Shown piece by piece: positions 8,324 through 17,555 of a DNA stretch of 64,000 nt. Both the position numbers and the translations under genes were made by a program. The first letter of the stretch is position 1, and each line of letters starts with the position of its first letter. A model generated the notes under the pieces. That model did no database searches, was not told the origin of the DNA, and saw only the letters and a list, made by a program, of their open reading frames with translations. Source of the DNA: Flaviaestuariibacter flavus (lineage in GTDB: Bacteria > Bacteroidota > Bacteroidia > Chitinophagales > Chitinophagaceae); NCBI RefSeq assembly GCF_004337505.1, contig NZ_SJZI01000042.1:606388-670387 (forward strand), read 5' to 3'.

Positions 8324-8737
8324 ATGCGTTTAGCTCCCTATATCATGTTCAACGGCAACTGCGAGGAAGCCCTGAACTTTTACGCGAAGGCACTTGGCGG
8401 ACAGATCCAGGGCCTGCAGTATTTCGAAGGCGCGCCGGTGGAGACTGCTCCAGAGGATGCAAAAAAGGTAATGCACGCCCAGTTTTCGGCCGGCGGGTTG
8501 TTCCTGATGGCCTCCGACGGCCAGCAGAACGAAGCCGTGGGCGGCATGGTGCACCTGAGCCTCGACTTTTCTTCGCAGGAAGAGATCGACCGCACCTTTG
8601 CGGCCCTGAGCGAAGGCGCCCGCGTTACGATGCCGCTGCAGGACACCTTCTGGGGTGCCCGCTTCGGCATGCTCACCGACCAGTTCGGTGTTAATTGGAT
8701 GTTCAATTTCGACAAGGAACCCAAGCAAAAACAATGA
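8324..8737 (+). CDS. VOC-family (PhnB/glyoxalase-like) protein inside the nuo operon
   Basis: 137 residues (MRLAPYIMFNGNCEEALNFY). It has the PhnB-type vicinal-oxygen-chelate pattern: an N-terminal FYAKALGG helix, KVMHAQFSAGGLFLMASD, VHLSLDFSS, and C-terminal FWGARFGMLTDQFGVNWMFN. The family binds small molecules or metals, and the substrate here is unknown. It begins one base after the nuoE stop and ends 33 bases before nuoF, so it is co-transcribed with complex I. It is not a complex I subunit in standard operons. Confidence 0.88.
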   Translation: MRLAPYIMFNGNCEEALNFYAKALGGQIQGLQYFEGAPVETAPEDAKKVMHAQFSAGGLFLMASDGQQNEAVGGMVHLSLDFSSQEEIDRTFAALSEGARVTMPLQDTFWGARFGMLTDQFGVNWMFNFDKEPKQKQ

Positions 8738-8770
8738 TCCAAAGCGGCACTGCCGCATATCTGATAGACC

Positions 8771-10123
8771 ATGGGTAAAAAATTATTGCTCGAACACGCA
8801 CACGTAGAAGGCATCCGCTACTTCGACACCTACCGCCGCCACGGCGGTTATGCCGCGGTGGAGAAGGCGTTCAAGATGGCGCCCGCCGACATCGTGGAAG
8901 AGGTGAAAAAGAGCGGCCTCCGCGGCCGTGGCGGCGCCGGCTTCCCCACCGGCATGAAGTGGAGCTTCCTGGCTAAGCCCGAAGGCGTTCCCCGCTACCT
9001 CGTGTGCAACGCCGACGAATCGGAGCCCGGCACCTTCAAGGACCGATACCTGATGGAGTTCATCCCGCACCTCCTCATCGAAGGCCTCATCATCTCCTCC
9101 TTCGCCCTTGGCTCGGAGCGCACCTATATCTACATCCGCGGCGAATACGCCTGGATCGTAGATATACTGGAAGAAGCCATCGCCGAAGCCAACCGCGCCG
9201 GGTTCCTCGGAACGAATATCCTCGGCACCGGCTTCAACTGCCAGATCTATGTGCAGCGCGGCGCCGGCGCCTATATCTGCGGTGAAGAAACGGCCCTGAT
9301 CGAGTCGCTCGAAGGCAAGCGCGGCAACCCGCGGATCAAGCCGCCCTTCCCGGCCATCAAAGGCCTTTACGATTGCCCCACGGTGGTAAACAACGTGGAG
9401 ACACTCGCGGCGATAGTGCCCATCATCAACGGGGGAGCTGAAGCCTATGCCGCCATCGGCGTCGGCCGCTCCACGGGTACCAAGTTGATCTCCGCCTGCG
9501 GCAACATCAACAAGCCGGGCATCTACGAGATCGACATGAATATTTCGGTAGAGGAATTCATCTACAGCGACGAATATTGCGGCGGCATCCCCAACGGGAA
9601 GCGCCTCAAGGCCTGCATCCCGGGCGGTTCTTCCGTTCCCATCCTGCCGGCCAACCTACTGCTGAAAACGGCAAAAGGCGAGACCCGCATGATGACCTAC
9701 GAAAGCCTCGCCGACGGCGGCTTTGCCACCGGCTCCATGATGGGATCGGGCGGTTTTATCGTGCTCGACGAAGACCAGTGCGTGGTGCGTCACACCTTCT
9801 CGCTGGCGCGCTTCTACCGCCACGAAAGCTGCGGCCAGTGCTCGCCCTGCCGCGAAGGCACGGGCTGGATGGAAAAGATCCTCCACAAGATCGAGCACGG
9901 CAAGGGCGATATGCGCGACATCGACCTGCTGTGGGACATCCAGGCCAAGATTGAAGGCAACACCATCTGCCCGCTCGGCGACGCCGCCGCCTGGCCCGTG
10001 GCTGCCGCCATCCGTCACTTCCGTGATGAGTTTGAGTGGCATGTGCTCAATCCCGACGAAGCGCAGAAGCGCAACTTCGGGCTCGCACACTACGCAGATC
10101 CTATTTCTGTAGCTGTTAGTTAA
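8771..10123 (+). CDS. nuoF: NADH-quinone oxidoreductase subunit F
   Basis: 450 residues. The NADH-binding glycine loop GRGGAGFPTG is at 52-61 and the FMN-site region is around 80-180. The N3 [4Fe-4S] ligands are Cys354, Cys357 and Cys360 (SCGQCSPCREG) plus Cys400 (NTICPLGDAA). It oxidises NADH and passes electrons through FMN into the peripheral arm. Length is normal. Confidence 0.98.
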   Translation: MGKKLLLEHAHVEGIRYFDTYRRHGGYAAVEKAFKMAPADIVEEVKKSGLRGRGGAGFPTGMKWSFLAKPEGVPRYLVCNADESEPGTFKDRYLMEFIPHLLIEGLIISSFALGSERTYIYIRGEYAWIVDILEEAIAEANRAGFLGTNILGTGFNCQIYVQRGAGAYICGEETALIESLEGKRGNPRIKPPFPAIKGLYDCPTVVNNVETLAAIVPIINGGAEAYAAIGVGRSTGTKLISACGNINKPGIYEIDMNISVEEFIYSDEYCGGIPNGKRLKACIPGGSSVPILPANLLLKTAKGETRMMTYESLADGGFATGSMMGSGGFIVLDEDQCVVRHTFSLARFYRHESCGQCSPCREGTGWMEKILHKIEHGKGDMRDIDLLWDIQAKIEGNTICPLGDAAAWPVAAAIRHFRDEFEWHVLNPDEAQKRNFGLAHYADPISVAVS

Positions 10124-10159
10124 TCATGAAAACGACGCTCCGGAAGGAGCACCCTGTAT

Positions 10160-11329
10160 ATGGCTGAAGAAAAAAAGATGTTCACGGTAACCATCGACAA
10201 CATCAAAGTTGAAGTGGAAGCCGGAACGACCATCCTGATGGCGGCACGTAAGATCGGCGGAGACATCGTTCCCCCGACCATGTGCTTCTACTCGAAGCTC
10301 GATAAGACGGGCGGTTACTGCCGCACCTGCCTCGTGCGGGTATCGGCCGGTTCCACCGCCGACCCGCGCCCCATGCCCAAACTCGTGGCTTCCTGCCGCA
10401 CCGCAGTTATGGACGGTATGGTGGTGGAAAATATCACCAACCCCGCGGTGCTCGAAGCCCGCAAGGGCGTGGTGGAATTCCTGCTGCTCAATCACCCGCT
10501 CGACTGCCCCGTGTGCGACCAGGCCGGTGAGTGCGACCTGCAGGATCTTTCCTACGAGCACGGCAAGGAAGGCACCCGCTACGAGTTCAAGCGCCGCACC
10601 TTCGAGCGCATCGACCTCGGCCCCTATATCCAGTTGCACATGACGCGCTGCATCCTGTGCTACCGCTGCGTGCACGCCGCCAACCAGGTGGCCGGCCAGC
10701 GTGAGCACGGCGTGCTCGACCGCGGCGACCACGCACAGATCGCCACCTATATCCAGCAGTCGCTCGAAAGCCCCATGATCGGCAACGTAATCGACGTATG
10801 CCCCGTGGGCGCCCTCACCGACCGCACCTTCCGCTTCAAGAACCGCGTGTGGTTTACGAAGCCGGTAGACGCGCACCGCGACTGCCCGCACTGCACCGGC
10901 AACGTACGCCTTTGGCTGCGCGGCGACGACGTGCTCCGCGTTACGGCCCGCAAAGACCAGTGGGGTGAGGTGGAAGAATGGATCTGTAACGAATGCCGCT
11001 TCGAAAAGAAGAAGGTGAGCGACTGGACCATCGAAGGCCCGACACGCGTTGACCGTCATTCGGTGATCGGCGCCGGCCACTACACCGGTATCCGGAAGCC
11101 GAAAGAAATCTTCAAGGAGGTAATGGACGGCCGCGACCCGAAACTGCTGATGGACATCCATACAGTCTCCGACGTGAACAAGGTCAACCTGAACGAGATT
11201 CCCGGCCCGGCCACCGGCGCTACGTTCAGCGGCAACCCGAAATCCGCCGGCACTAATATTACCGATGTGAAGGAAGGTGTCGGCCGCAATATGCTGGGCA
11301 CCGACTCGACGAACCCGAACACTCCGTGA
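10160..11329 (+). CDS. nuoG: NADH-quinone oxidoreductase subunit G, short form
   Basis: 389 residues, far shorter than the roughly 900-residue E. coli subunit. The N-terminal ferredoxin has [2Fe-2S] ligands Cys42, Cys54, Cys57 and Cys79. The N5-type site has His112, Cys116, Cys119 and Cys125, and the N4-type site has Cys164, Cys167, Cys170 and Cys214. A further four-Cys module, CPHC (242-245) and CNEC (276-279), resembles the Fe4S4 domain at the start of molybdopterin oxidoreductases. The large molybdopterin-like domain that normally follows is absent, replaced by about 110 polar residues. Its stop codon lies inside a word array. Confidence 0.94.
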   Translation: MAEEKKMFTVTIDNIKVEVEAGTTILMAARKIGGDIVPPTMCFYSKLDKTGGYCRTCLVRVSAGSTADPRPMPKLVASCRTAVMDGMVVENITNPAVLEARKGVVEFLLLNHPLDCPVCDQAGECDLQDLSYEHGKEGTRYEFKRRTFERIDLGPYIQLHMTRCILCYRCVHAANQVAGQREHGVLDRGDHAQIATYIQQSLESPMIGNVIDVCPVGALTDRTFRFKNRVWFTKPVDAHRDCPHCTGNVRLWLRGDDVLRVTARKDQWGEVEEWICNECRFEKKKVSDWTIEGPTRVDRHSVIGAGHYTGIRKPKEIFKEVMDGRDPKLLMDIHTVSDVNKVNLNEIPGPATGATFSGNPKSAGTNITDVKEGVGRNMLGTDSTNPNTP

Positions 11330-11406
11330 ACCGTGAGCCGTGAACCGTGAGGGTGTTTGACGACGCTTTCTCCGGTTCACGGTTGATGGCTGACGACTCA
11401 CGATAA
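11325..11406. repeat. Inverted short-word array (GTGAACC words) overlapping nuoG stop
   Basis: The left arm (11325-11351) repeats CGTGAACCGTGAGC-type words and contains the nuoG stop TGA. The right arm (about 11372-11406) carries the complementary words GGTTCACGGTTG and GACTCACG. The core is about 20 bases. It sits between nuoG and nuoH, 38 bases before the nuoH start. Confidence 0.8.
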
Positions 11407-11443
11407 CAAACCGGGAGCATCCTCCCACACCGACGACAACGCT

Positions 11444-12580
11444 ATGTACCTACTTATGGCCGAATGGCTGATCACCCTGATTGAAAAGTTCGCACTCATT
11501 GCGATCATCGTTACCACCGCGCTGGTGGTGGCCATGTACAGCACCTATGCCGAGCGCAAGATCGCGGCCTTCCTGCAAGACCGACGCGGTCCCAACCGCG
11601 CGGGTCCTTTCGGACTGCTGCAGCCCCTCGCCGACGGCGTGAAGCTGTTCATGAAAGAAGAGATCATCCCGAACGCTTCTTCCAAAGTGCTCTTCATCAT
11701 GGGCCCGCTGCTGGCCATGATCACCGCTACCATGACCTCGGCGGTAGTTCCCTGGGGACCGACCTCGGAGTTCTTCGGCCACCTGATGCCGCTGCAGATC
11801 GCCGACATTAATATCGGTGTGCTGTACATCTTCGGCGTCGTATCGCTGGGCGTTTACGGCATCATGATCGGCGGCTGGGCATCCAACAACAAATTCTCGC
11901 TGCTGGCCGCCATCCGCGGCGCCTCGCAGATGATCTCCTACGAACTGGCCATGGGCCTCTCGCTGCTGGCTGTACTGCTGGTGGTGGGTGACCTCCGCAT
12001 GAGCGTCATCGTCGACTACCAGGTGCTGCATGGATGGAACATCCTGTACCAGCCCCTCGGCTTCCTCATCTTTTTTGTGTGTGCCCTTGCCGAGTGCAAC
12101 CGCACACCCTTCGACCTGCCCGAAGCGGAGAACGAGCTCAACTTCGGCTACCACCAGGAATACTCCTCGATGAAGCTTGGCTTCTACCTCTTTGCCGAAT
12201 ACATCAACATGTTCATTTCGGGTGTGGTGATGGCAACGCTTTTCTTCGGCGGCTGGGATATTCCCTTCTTCAACGAGGCGGCCCACAACGGCGCCTGGTG
12301 GGTAGGCCTCCTCGGCTTCGCCTCGCTGATGGGCAAGGCCTTCCTGTCTATCTTCCTGTTCATGTGGATCCGCTGGACCATCCCGCGCTTCCGCTTCGAC
12401 CAGCTGATGAACCTTGGCTGGCGCGGCCTGCTGCCCCTGGCACTTGCCAACATGATCATTACCGCGGGAGTCGTCCTGTGGCTCAATAAAGACAATAACG
12501 GCGCACAGCCCCAAAATGGGCTAAATTCGCAGCCGTCCAAATCCGAACAAGTAAGCCTGACACATGCAACTCACCAATAG
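11444..12580 (+). CDS. nuoH: NADH-quinone oxidoreductase subunit H
   Basis: 378 residues with about eight membrane helices. Subunit signatures are AERKIAAFLQDRRGPNRAG near 32-50 and the acidic loop AECNRTPFDLPEAENELNFGY near 213-233, which lines the quinone channel. The ATG at 11456 is a possible alternative start. The hydrophilic tail of about 30 residues overlaps the nuoI start by 17 bases. Confidence 0.97.
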   Translation: MYLLMAEWLITLIEKFALIAIIVTTALVVAMYSTYAERKIAAFLQDRRGPNRAGPFGLLQPLADGVKLFMKEEIIPNASSKVLFIMGPLLAMITATMTSAVVPWGPTSEFFGHLMPLQIADINIGVLYIFGVVSLGVYGIMIGGWASNNKFSLLAAIRGASQMISYELAMGLSLLAVLLVVGDLRMSVIVDYQVLHGWNILYQPLGFLIFFVCALAECNRTPFDLPEAENELNFGYHQEYSSMKLGFYLFAEYINMFISGVVMATLFFGGWDIPFFNEAAHNGAWWVGLLGFASLMGKAFLSIFLFMWIRWTIPRFRFDQLMNLGWRGLLPLALANMIITAGVVLWLNKDNNGAQPQNGLNSQPSKSEQVSLTHATHQ

Positions 12581-13106
12581 AAACAAACAGGTCGAGCGCA
12601 AGCCGATGACGTTTGCCGAGAAGATGTACCTGCCCTCGATCTTCAAGGGCATGGGGATCACCTTCAGCCATATGTTCAAGAAGAAGCCGACGATCAACTA
12701 CCCCGAGCAGCAACGTCCCTTCTCGGCTGTGTTCCGCGGCCTGCACATCCTCAACCGCGATGAAGAAGGACGCGAGCGCTGCACCGCCTGCGGCCTGTGC
12801 GCCCTTGCCTGCCCTGCTGAAGCCATCACCATGGAAGCGGCCGAGCGCCAGGTAGGAGAGGAGCATCTTTACCGGGAAGAGAAGTACGCCGCGAAGTACG
12901 AGATCAACATGCTGCGCTGCATCTTCTGCGGACTCTGCGAAGAGGCCTGCCCGAAGGACGCCATCTACCTGTCGCAGACCTTTGCCCAGGCCAACTACGA
13001 CCGCAAAGGCTTTATCTATAAAAAGGAAGACCTGCTGATCCCCAACCCGGTGACCGATCCGGAAGGTTTCGCCAAGGCAAAAGGAACGATCCCCCAATCC
13101 AAATAA
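12564..13106 (+). CDS. nuoI: NADH-quinone oxidoreductase subunit I
   Basis: 180 residues. Two 4Fe-4S ferredoxin motifs are present: Cys73, 76, 79 and 83 (CTACGLCALACP) and Cys119, 122, 125 and 129 (CIFCGLCEEACP). They hold clusters N6a and N6b between NuoG and NuoB. The ATG at 12564 overlaps the end of nuoH. The ATG at 12606 (MTFAEKMYL) would avoid the overlap and is also plausible. Confidence 0.97.
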   Translation: MQLTNRNKQVERKPMTFAEKMYLPSIFKGMGITFSHMFKKKPTINYPEQQRPFSAVFRGLHILNRDEEGRERCTACGLCALACPAEAITMEAAERQVGEEHLYREEKYAAKYEINMLRCIFCGLCEEACPKDAIYLSQTFAQANYDRKGFIYKKEDLLIPNPVTDPEGFAKAKGTIPQSK

Positions 13107-13113
13107 TCTACTC

Positions 13114-13674
13114 ATGGGCATTACCGAAATCCTGTTTTGGGTCCTGGCGATGGTCTCGCTGTTCAGCGCGTTGATGGTGATCACCAGCAAGAACCCCGTG
13201 TTCAGCGTTATCTGGCTGATCGTGACCTTTTTCACTATCTCCGGCCACTATGTGCTGCTCAACGCGCAGTTCCTGGCCATCGTTAACATCATTGTTTACG
13301 CAGGTGCCATCATGGTGCTCTTCCTCTTCGTGATCATGCTGATGAACCTCGATAAGGACACCGAGCCCCAGAAAAACCGCTGGCTCCGCCTCGGCGGCGC
13401 CGTTGCCGGCGGCTCGCTGCTGCTGGTGCTGGTGGCGGCCCTCAAGAACACCGAAGCCCGGCAGACCGAGCTTGGCGGTGGCGGCATTGGCCTGATCCAG
13501 AACCTGGGCCGCGTGCTTTTTACCGAATACGTGGTGCCTTTCGAGCTTTCCTCGATCCTCTTCCTCACCGCCATGGTGGGTGCAGTGGTGATCGGCAAGA
13601 AAGATGAAAAGAGCCGCACGCCGAAGCAAGACGAGCACCACCACGCGGTGCGCGCTGCCATCGAAGTGGAGTAA
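13114..13674 (+). CDS. nuoJ: NADH-quinone oxidoreductase subunit J
   Basis: 186 residues with five membrane helices in the usual pattern (ILFWVLAMVSLFSALMVI; NIIVYAGAIMVLFLFVIMLMNL; SSILFLTAMVGAVVIGKK). NuoJ includes the flexible helix that links quinone chemistry to the pumps. The His-rich polar tail (DEHHHAVRAAIEVE) is cytoplasmic by prediction. It starts 7 bases after nuoI. Confidence 0.96.
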   Translation: MGITEILFWVLAMVSLFSALMVITSKNPVFSVIWLIVTFFTISGHYVLLNAQFLAIVNIIVYAGAIMVLFLFVIMLMNLDKDTEPQKNRWLRLGGAVAGGSLLLVLVAALKNTEARQTELGGGGIGLIQNLGRVLFTEYVVPFELSSILFLTAMVGAVVIGKKDEKSRTPKQDEHHHAVRAAIEVE

Positions 13675-13711
13675 TGAATTAATCAAGCAATAAAGCCCCG
13701 CGGGGTCTCTT

Positions 13712-14041
13712 ATGGATATCAGATATTACCTGTTTCTTTCGCTCGCCCTCTTCATCATCGGGATCATCGGCGTGCTCACACGCCGCAACGCCATCATCGT
13801 GTTCATGTGCATTGAGCTGATGCTTAACGCCGTGAACCTGCTGCTGGTAGCCTTCTCGAAGATGCATTACCTGGCGGCAGGCACGCCTGCGACAACGGCC
13901 GGCACCGACGGGCAGCTGTTCGTGTTCTTCATCATGGTTGTGGCAGCCGCCGAAGTCAGTGTGGGCCTCGCCATCATCGTGATGCTGTACCGCAACACGC
14001 GTTCCGTAGACATCAACTTCCTGAATCGCCTGAAACACTAA
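13712..14041 (+). CDS. nuoK: NADH-quinone oxidoreductase subunit K
   Basis: 109 residues with three membrane helices. The conserved glutamate is in [20 protein letters not shown] and a second is in [18 protein letters not shown], the MrpC-like antiporter signature. It forms part of the proton path between NuoJ and NuoN. Length is normal. Confidence 0.97.
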   Translation: MDIRYYLFLSLALFIIGIIGVLTRRNAIIVFMCIELMLNAVNLLLVAFSKMHYLAAGTPATTAGTDGQLFVFFIMVVAAAEVSVGLAIIVMLYRNTRSVDINFLNRLKH

Positions 14042-14052
14042 AAGACCAAGAC

Positions 14053-14083
14053 CGCTGAAAGCTGATTGCTGACGGCCGAAAGC
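14053..14083 (+). repeat. Short-word array (GCTGAAAGC words) between nuoK and nuoL
   Basis: The word GCTGAAAGCTGATTGCTGA and the related GGCCGAAAGCT fill the 52-base nuoK-nuoL gap. Only one arm is present. Confidence 0.5.
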
Positions 14084-14093
14084 TTTACTGTAT

Positions 14094-15995
14094 ATGAAGA
14101 ATCTGATCGCGCTCATTCCCTTGTTGCCCCTCGCCGGCTTCCTGATCAACGGCCTGGGCCGCAAGTACCTGGCTAAAGGTCTCGTCGGCCTTGTCGGCTC
14201 GGGCACTGTGCTGGGCTCCTTTATCATCAGCTGCATGCTGTTTGCAAAAGGTGAGTTCTCACAAACGCCCTACACCTATTTCAACTTCTTCACCGTAGGC
14301 AACCTGCGCGTGCCCTTCGCCTTCCAGATCGACCAGCTGTCTTCGCTGTTCCTGCTGATCATCACCGGCGTCGGCTTTCTCATTCACGTATACTCCACCT
14401 CGTATATGCACGAGGAAAAGCGCGAGCACTTCGCCCGCTACTTCGCTTTCCTGAACCTCTTCGTGTTTTCGATGCTGCTGCTGGTGATGGGCGCCAATTA
14501 CCTCATCATGTTCATCGGCTGGGAAGGTGTGGGTCTTTGCTCGTACCTGCTGATCGGCTACTGGTTCAAGAACATCGACTATACGAAGGCTGCCAAGAAG
14601 GCCTTCGTGATGAACCGCATCGGCGACCTCGGTTTCCTGCTGGCCCTCTTCTGGATCCTGGAGCGCTTCGGCTCGCTTAACTATATCGACCTCTTTGGCG
14701 CGAAAGGCGCCGTGGCTGCCATCGATCCCGCCGGCCCCGTTTCCAACTCGAAGGCGATCGTGGGCATTACGCTGCTGCTCTTCCTCGGCGCTACCGGCAA
14801 GAGCGCCCAGATCCCGCTGTATACCTGGCTTCCCGACGCCATGGCCGGCCCGACACCGGTATCGGCCCTTATCCACGCCGCCACCATGGTGACCGCGGGT
14901 ATTTATATGATCGCCCGCAGCAACCTTCTTTATAACCTCGCACCCGGCACGCTCAACGTGGTTGCCGTTACCGGTGCCGCCACGGCGCTGCTCGCCGCCA
15001 CCATCGCACTCCGCCAGAATGATATCAAAAAAGTGCTCGCTTATTCAACAGTGAGCCAGCTGGGATACATGTTCCTTGCCCTCGGCACGGGTGCCTATGT
15101 GGCTGCCGTGTTCCACGTGATGACGCACGCCTTCTTCAAAGCCCTCCTCTTCCTCGGCTCCGGCTCGGTGATCCACGCCATGAGCGGGCAGCAGGACATC
15201 CGCTATATGGGTGGCCTCAAGGGTACGCTGAAGATCACCTACATCACCTTCTTTATCGGCTGTCTCGCCATCGCAGGCATCCCGCCTTTCAGCGGCTTCT
15301 TCTCCAAGGACGCCATCCTGCTGAGCGCCTTCCATGAAAACAAGTTTCTCTACGCAGTAGGTCTGCTCACCGCGGCCCTGACTGCCTTCTATATGTTCCG
15401 TCTCCTGTTTATCACCTTCAACGGATCGTTCCGCGGCACCGAAGAAGAGCGCAGGCACCTGCACGAGAGCCCCGCGGCCATGACGATCCCGCTGATCGTG
15501 CTGGCCATCCTCTCGGTAGTTGGCGGTTTTGTGGGTGTACCGGAGATCTTTATGCACGGCGGCGAAAAACTTTCTGAGTTTCTCGCCCCGGTAGTGCATA
15601 CAAAACATGTGGATGTTGACCATGGCACCGAGTGGATCCTGGTAGGACTCACCACGGCCGTAGCGATCGCGGCGATCCTCTTTGCGTGGTCGCGCTACCG
15701 AAACTACCGCGAGGAGCGGAGCGGCGCTTTCGGAAAGGTGCTGGAGAACAAGTGGTATGTAGACGAACTGTACGACTCCGTTTTTGTAAAGCCCCTCAAC
15801 GGTCTTTCGCGTGTGTCGGCCAACCTCTTTGAGCGCAGTGGTATTGATGCCATTGTGAACGGCGTGGGTAAGGCCGTGAACTACGGCGGACGCCAGATGC
15901 GCTGGCTGCAGAGCGGCCAGGTAGGCTCCTACGTGCTGCTGATGGTGGTGAGCATGGTGCTCTTCTTTGTACTGGAATTCTTTTTGAAAAAGTAA
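14094..15995 (+). CDS. nuoL: NADH-quinone oxidoreductase subunit L
   Basis: 633 residues, the largest antiporter-like subunit. The conserved pump residues lie in GWEGVGLCSYLLIGYW (about 143-158) and the broken-helix region GATGKSAQIPLYTWLPDAM (about 232-250), with STVSQLGYMFLALG and HAFFKALLFLGSG further on. The C-terminal part contains the long lateral helix region and a final membrane anchor ending VLEFFLKK. The stop codon lies in an A/T-rich word array. Confidence 0.98.
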   Translation: MKNLIALIPLLPLAGFLINGLGRKYLAKGLVGLVGSGTVLGSFIISCMLFAKGEFSQTPYTYFNFFTVGNLRVPFAFQIDQLSSLFLLIITGVGFLIHVYSTSYMHEEKREHFARYFAFLNLFVFSMLLLVMGANYLIMFIGWEGVGLCSYLLIGYWFKNIDYTKAAKKAFVMNRIGDLGFLLALFWILERFGSLNYIDLFGAKGAVAAIDPAGPVSNSKAIVGITLLLFLGATGKSAQIPLYTWLPDAMAGPTPVSALIHAATMVTAGIYMIARSNLLYNLAPGTLNVVAVTGAATALLAATIALRQNDIKKVLAYSTVSQLGYMFLALGTGAYVAAVFHVMTHAFFKALLFLGSGSVIHAMSGQQDIRYMGGLKGTLKITYITFFIGCLAIAGIPPFSGFFSKDAILLSAFHENKFLYAVGLLTAALTAFYMFRLLFITFNGSFRGTEEERRHLHESPAAMTIPLIVLAILSVVGGFVGVPEIFMHGGEKLSEFLAPVVHTKHVDVDHGTEWILVGLTTAVAIAAILFAWSRYRNYREERSGAFGKVLENKWYVDELYDSVFVKPLNGLSRVSANLFERSGIDAIVNGVGKAVNYGGRQMRWLQSGQVGSYVLLMVVSMVLFFVLEFFLKK

Positions 15996-16070
15996 AAAGT
16001 AATAATTCAAAATTCAAAAACAGAACCGGCGCAAGCGCTTTTGACTTTTGACTTTTGACTTTGAATTGAC
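15986..16070. repeat. Inverted short-word array (AAAAGTC words) overlapping nuoL stop
   Basis: The left arm (15986-16020) carries AAAAAGTAAAAAGT and AATTCAAAATTCAAAA and contains the nuoL stop. The right arm (16038-16070) has three TTTTGAC words then TTGAATTGAC, the complementary sense. The core of 17 bases is GC-rich. It ends 6 bases before the nuoM ATG. Confidence 0.82.
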
Positions 16071-16076
16071 TGCGTT

Positions 16077-17552
16077 ATGACCGTATTACTACTGTTCCTG
16101 ATCCCCCTCATCGGCGGCCTCGTCACCTTCTTCCTGAAGGAAGACAAAGCGGCACGCGGCTGGTCGCTCCTGGTGGCCTTCGCTGCGATGGCTGTTTCCA
16201 TCAAGGGTTTTGCCGATATGAAGTCGGGCCTGACGCCTGAGTTCAGCGCGCCCTGGATGGGTTCGCTGGGTGCTTCCTTCAGCCTCTCGCTCGACGGGCT
16301 GTCGGGTATCCTCACGCTCCTCACCGGCATTGCCTATCCCATCATCCTGCTGGCAACCTGGAAGACGCCCTACCGCAAGCCGGGCAACTTCTTCGGGCTC
16401 ATGCTGCTGACGCAGGCGGGACTTATGGGGGTTTTCACCGCCACCGACGCGCTGCTGTTCTACTTCTTCTGGGAGCTCGCGCTGATCCCGGTTTACTTCC
16501 TCTGCTCCGGCTGGGGCGGCGAGCGCCGGATCCAGGTTACGTTCAAGTTCTTCATCTACACCTTCACCGGCTCGGTGATCATGCTGATCGCCCTGCTTTA
16601 TCTCTACTCGCTTACACCCGACCAGAGCTTCTCGCTCGAGTCGTTCTATGCGCTCAATCTTTCGCACAGCACACAGGGCTGGATCTTCTGGATGCTCTTT
16701 ATTGCCTTCGCCATCAAGATGCCGGTATTCCCCTTTCACACCTGGCAGCCCGACACCTACGAGCAATCGCCCACGGCGGTTACCATGGTGCTCAGCGGCC
16801 TCATGGTGAAGATGGGTGTTTTCGGTGTGCTCCGCTGGGTGCTGCCCGTGGTGCCCGACGCTTCTTATATCTGGGGCGACGTGGTGATGAGCCTCTCGGT
16901 GATCGGCATTCTCTACGCTTCTATCATCGCGCTGCAGCAGGACGACCTGAAGCGGCTCGTGGCCTATTCGTCTATCGCGCACATTGGCCTTATGTCGGCG
17001 GCCATCTTCGCGCTGAGCCGCAGCGGCATGCAGGGCGTAATGATCCAGCTCTTTCACCACGGCGTCAACATCATCGGGCTCTGGATCGTGGTGGAACTCG
17101 TGGAGCGCCAGTTCGGCACCCGCAAGCTGTCGCAACTCGGAGGCATCGCCGCAGAAGCGCCCGCGCTGACCATCCTGCTGGTGGTGGTGGCCTTTGCCAA
17201 TGTGGCGCTTCCGCTCACCAACTCCTTCCCGGGTGAATTCCTGATGTTCAACGGCATCTGGAACTCGGGTGGTACAAAATATAATATCGTGTTCACCGTG
17301 CTGGCCATCCTGAGCATTATCCTCGGGGCGGCCTACACCCTGCGCATGGTGCAGGCGGTATTCTTCGGAGCGGCCAACGAGCGCACGGCAACGGGCTATC
17401 GCCTGAAGGCCAACGAAACAGTGGCGCTTTGCATCGTGGTGGCGCTCATCCTGTGGTTCGGCGTTTACCCGCAGCCGCTCATCGACGCTACGAAGGCTTC
17501 GGCCCAGGCTATTCTTAAAGCCGCCAATTACACTAACATCGCGATCAAGTAA
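16077..17552 (+). CDS. nuoM: NADH-quinone oxidoreductase subunit M
   Basis: 491 residues with about 14 membrane helices. Antiporter-subunit hallmarks are FYFFWELALIPVYFL with its conserved Glu (about 130-144), KMPVFPFHTWQPDTYEQSPT (about 220-239), and VAYSSIAHIGLMSAAIFAL. It is one of three proton-pumping subunits. It starts directly after the repeat and ends 3 bases before nuoN. Confidence 0.98.
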   Translation: MTVLLLFLIPLIGGLVTFFLKEDKAARGWSLLVAFAAMAVSIKGFADMKSGLTPEFSAPWMGSLGASFSLSLDGLSGILTLLTGIAYPIILLATWKTPYRKPGNFFGLMLLTQAGLMGVFTATDALLFYFFWELALIPVYFLCSGWGGERRIQVTFKFFIYTFTGSVIMLIALLYLYSLTPDQSFSLESFYALNLSHSTQGWIFWMLFIAFAIKMPVFPFHTWQPDTYEQSPTAVTMVLSGLMVKMGVFGVLRWVLPVVPDASYIWGDVVMSLSVIGILYASIIALQQDDLKRLVAYSSIAHIGLMSAAIFALSRSGMQGVMIQLFHHGVNIIGLWIVVELVERQFGTRKLSQLGGIAAEAPALTILLVVVAFANVALPLTNSFPGEFLMFNGIWNSGGTKYNIVFTVLAILSIILGAAYTLRMVQAVFFGAANERTATGYRLKANETVALCIVVALILWFGVYPQPLIDATKASAQAILKAANYTNIAIK

Positions 17553-17555
17553 GCT

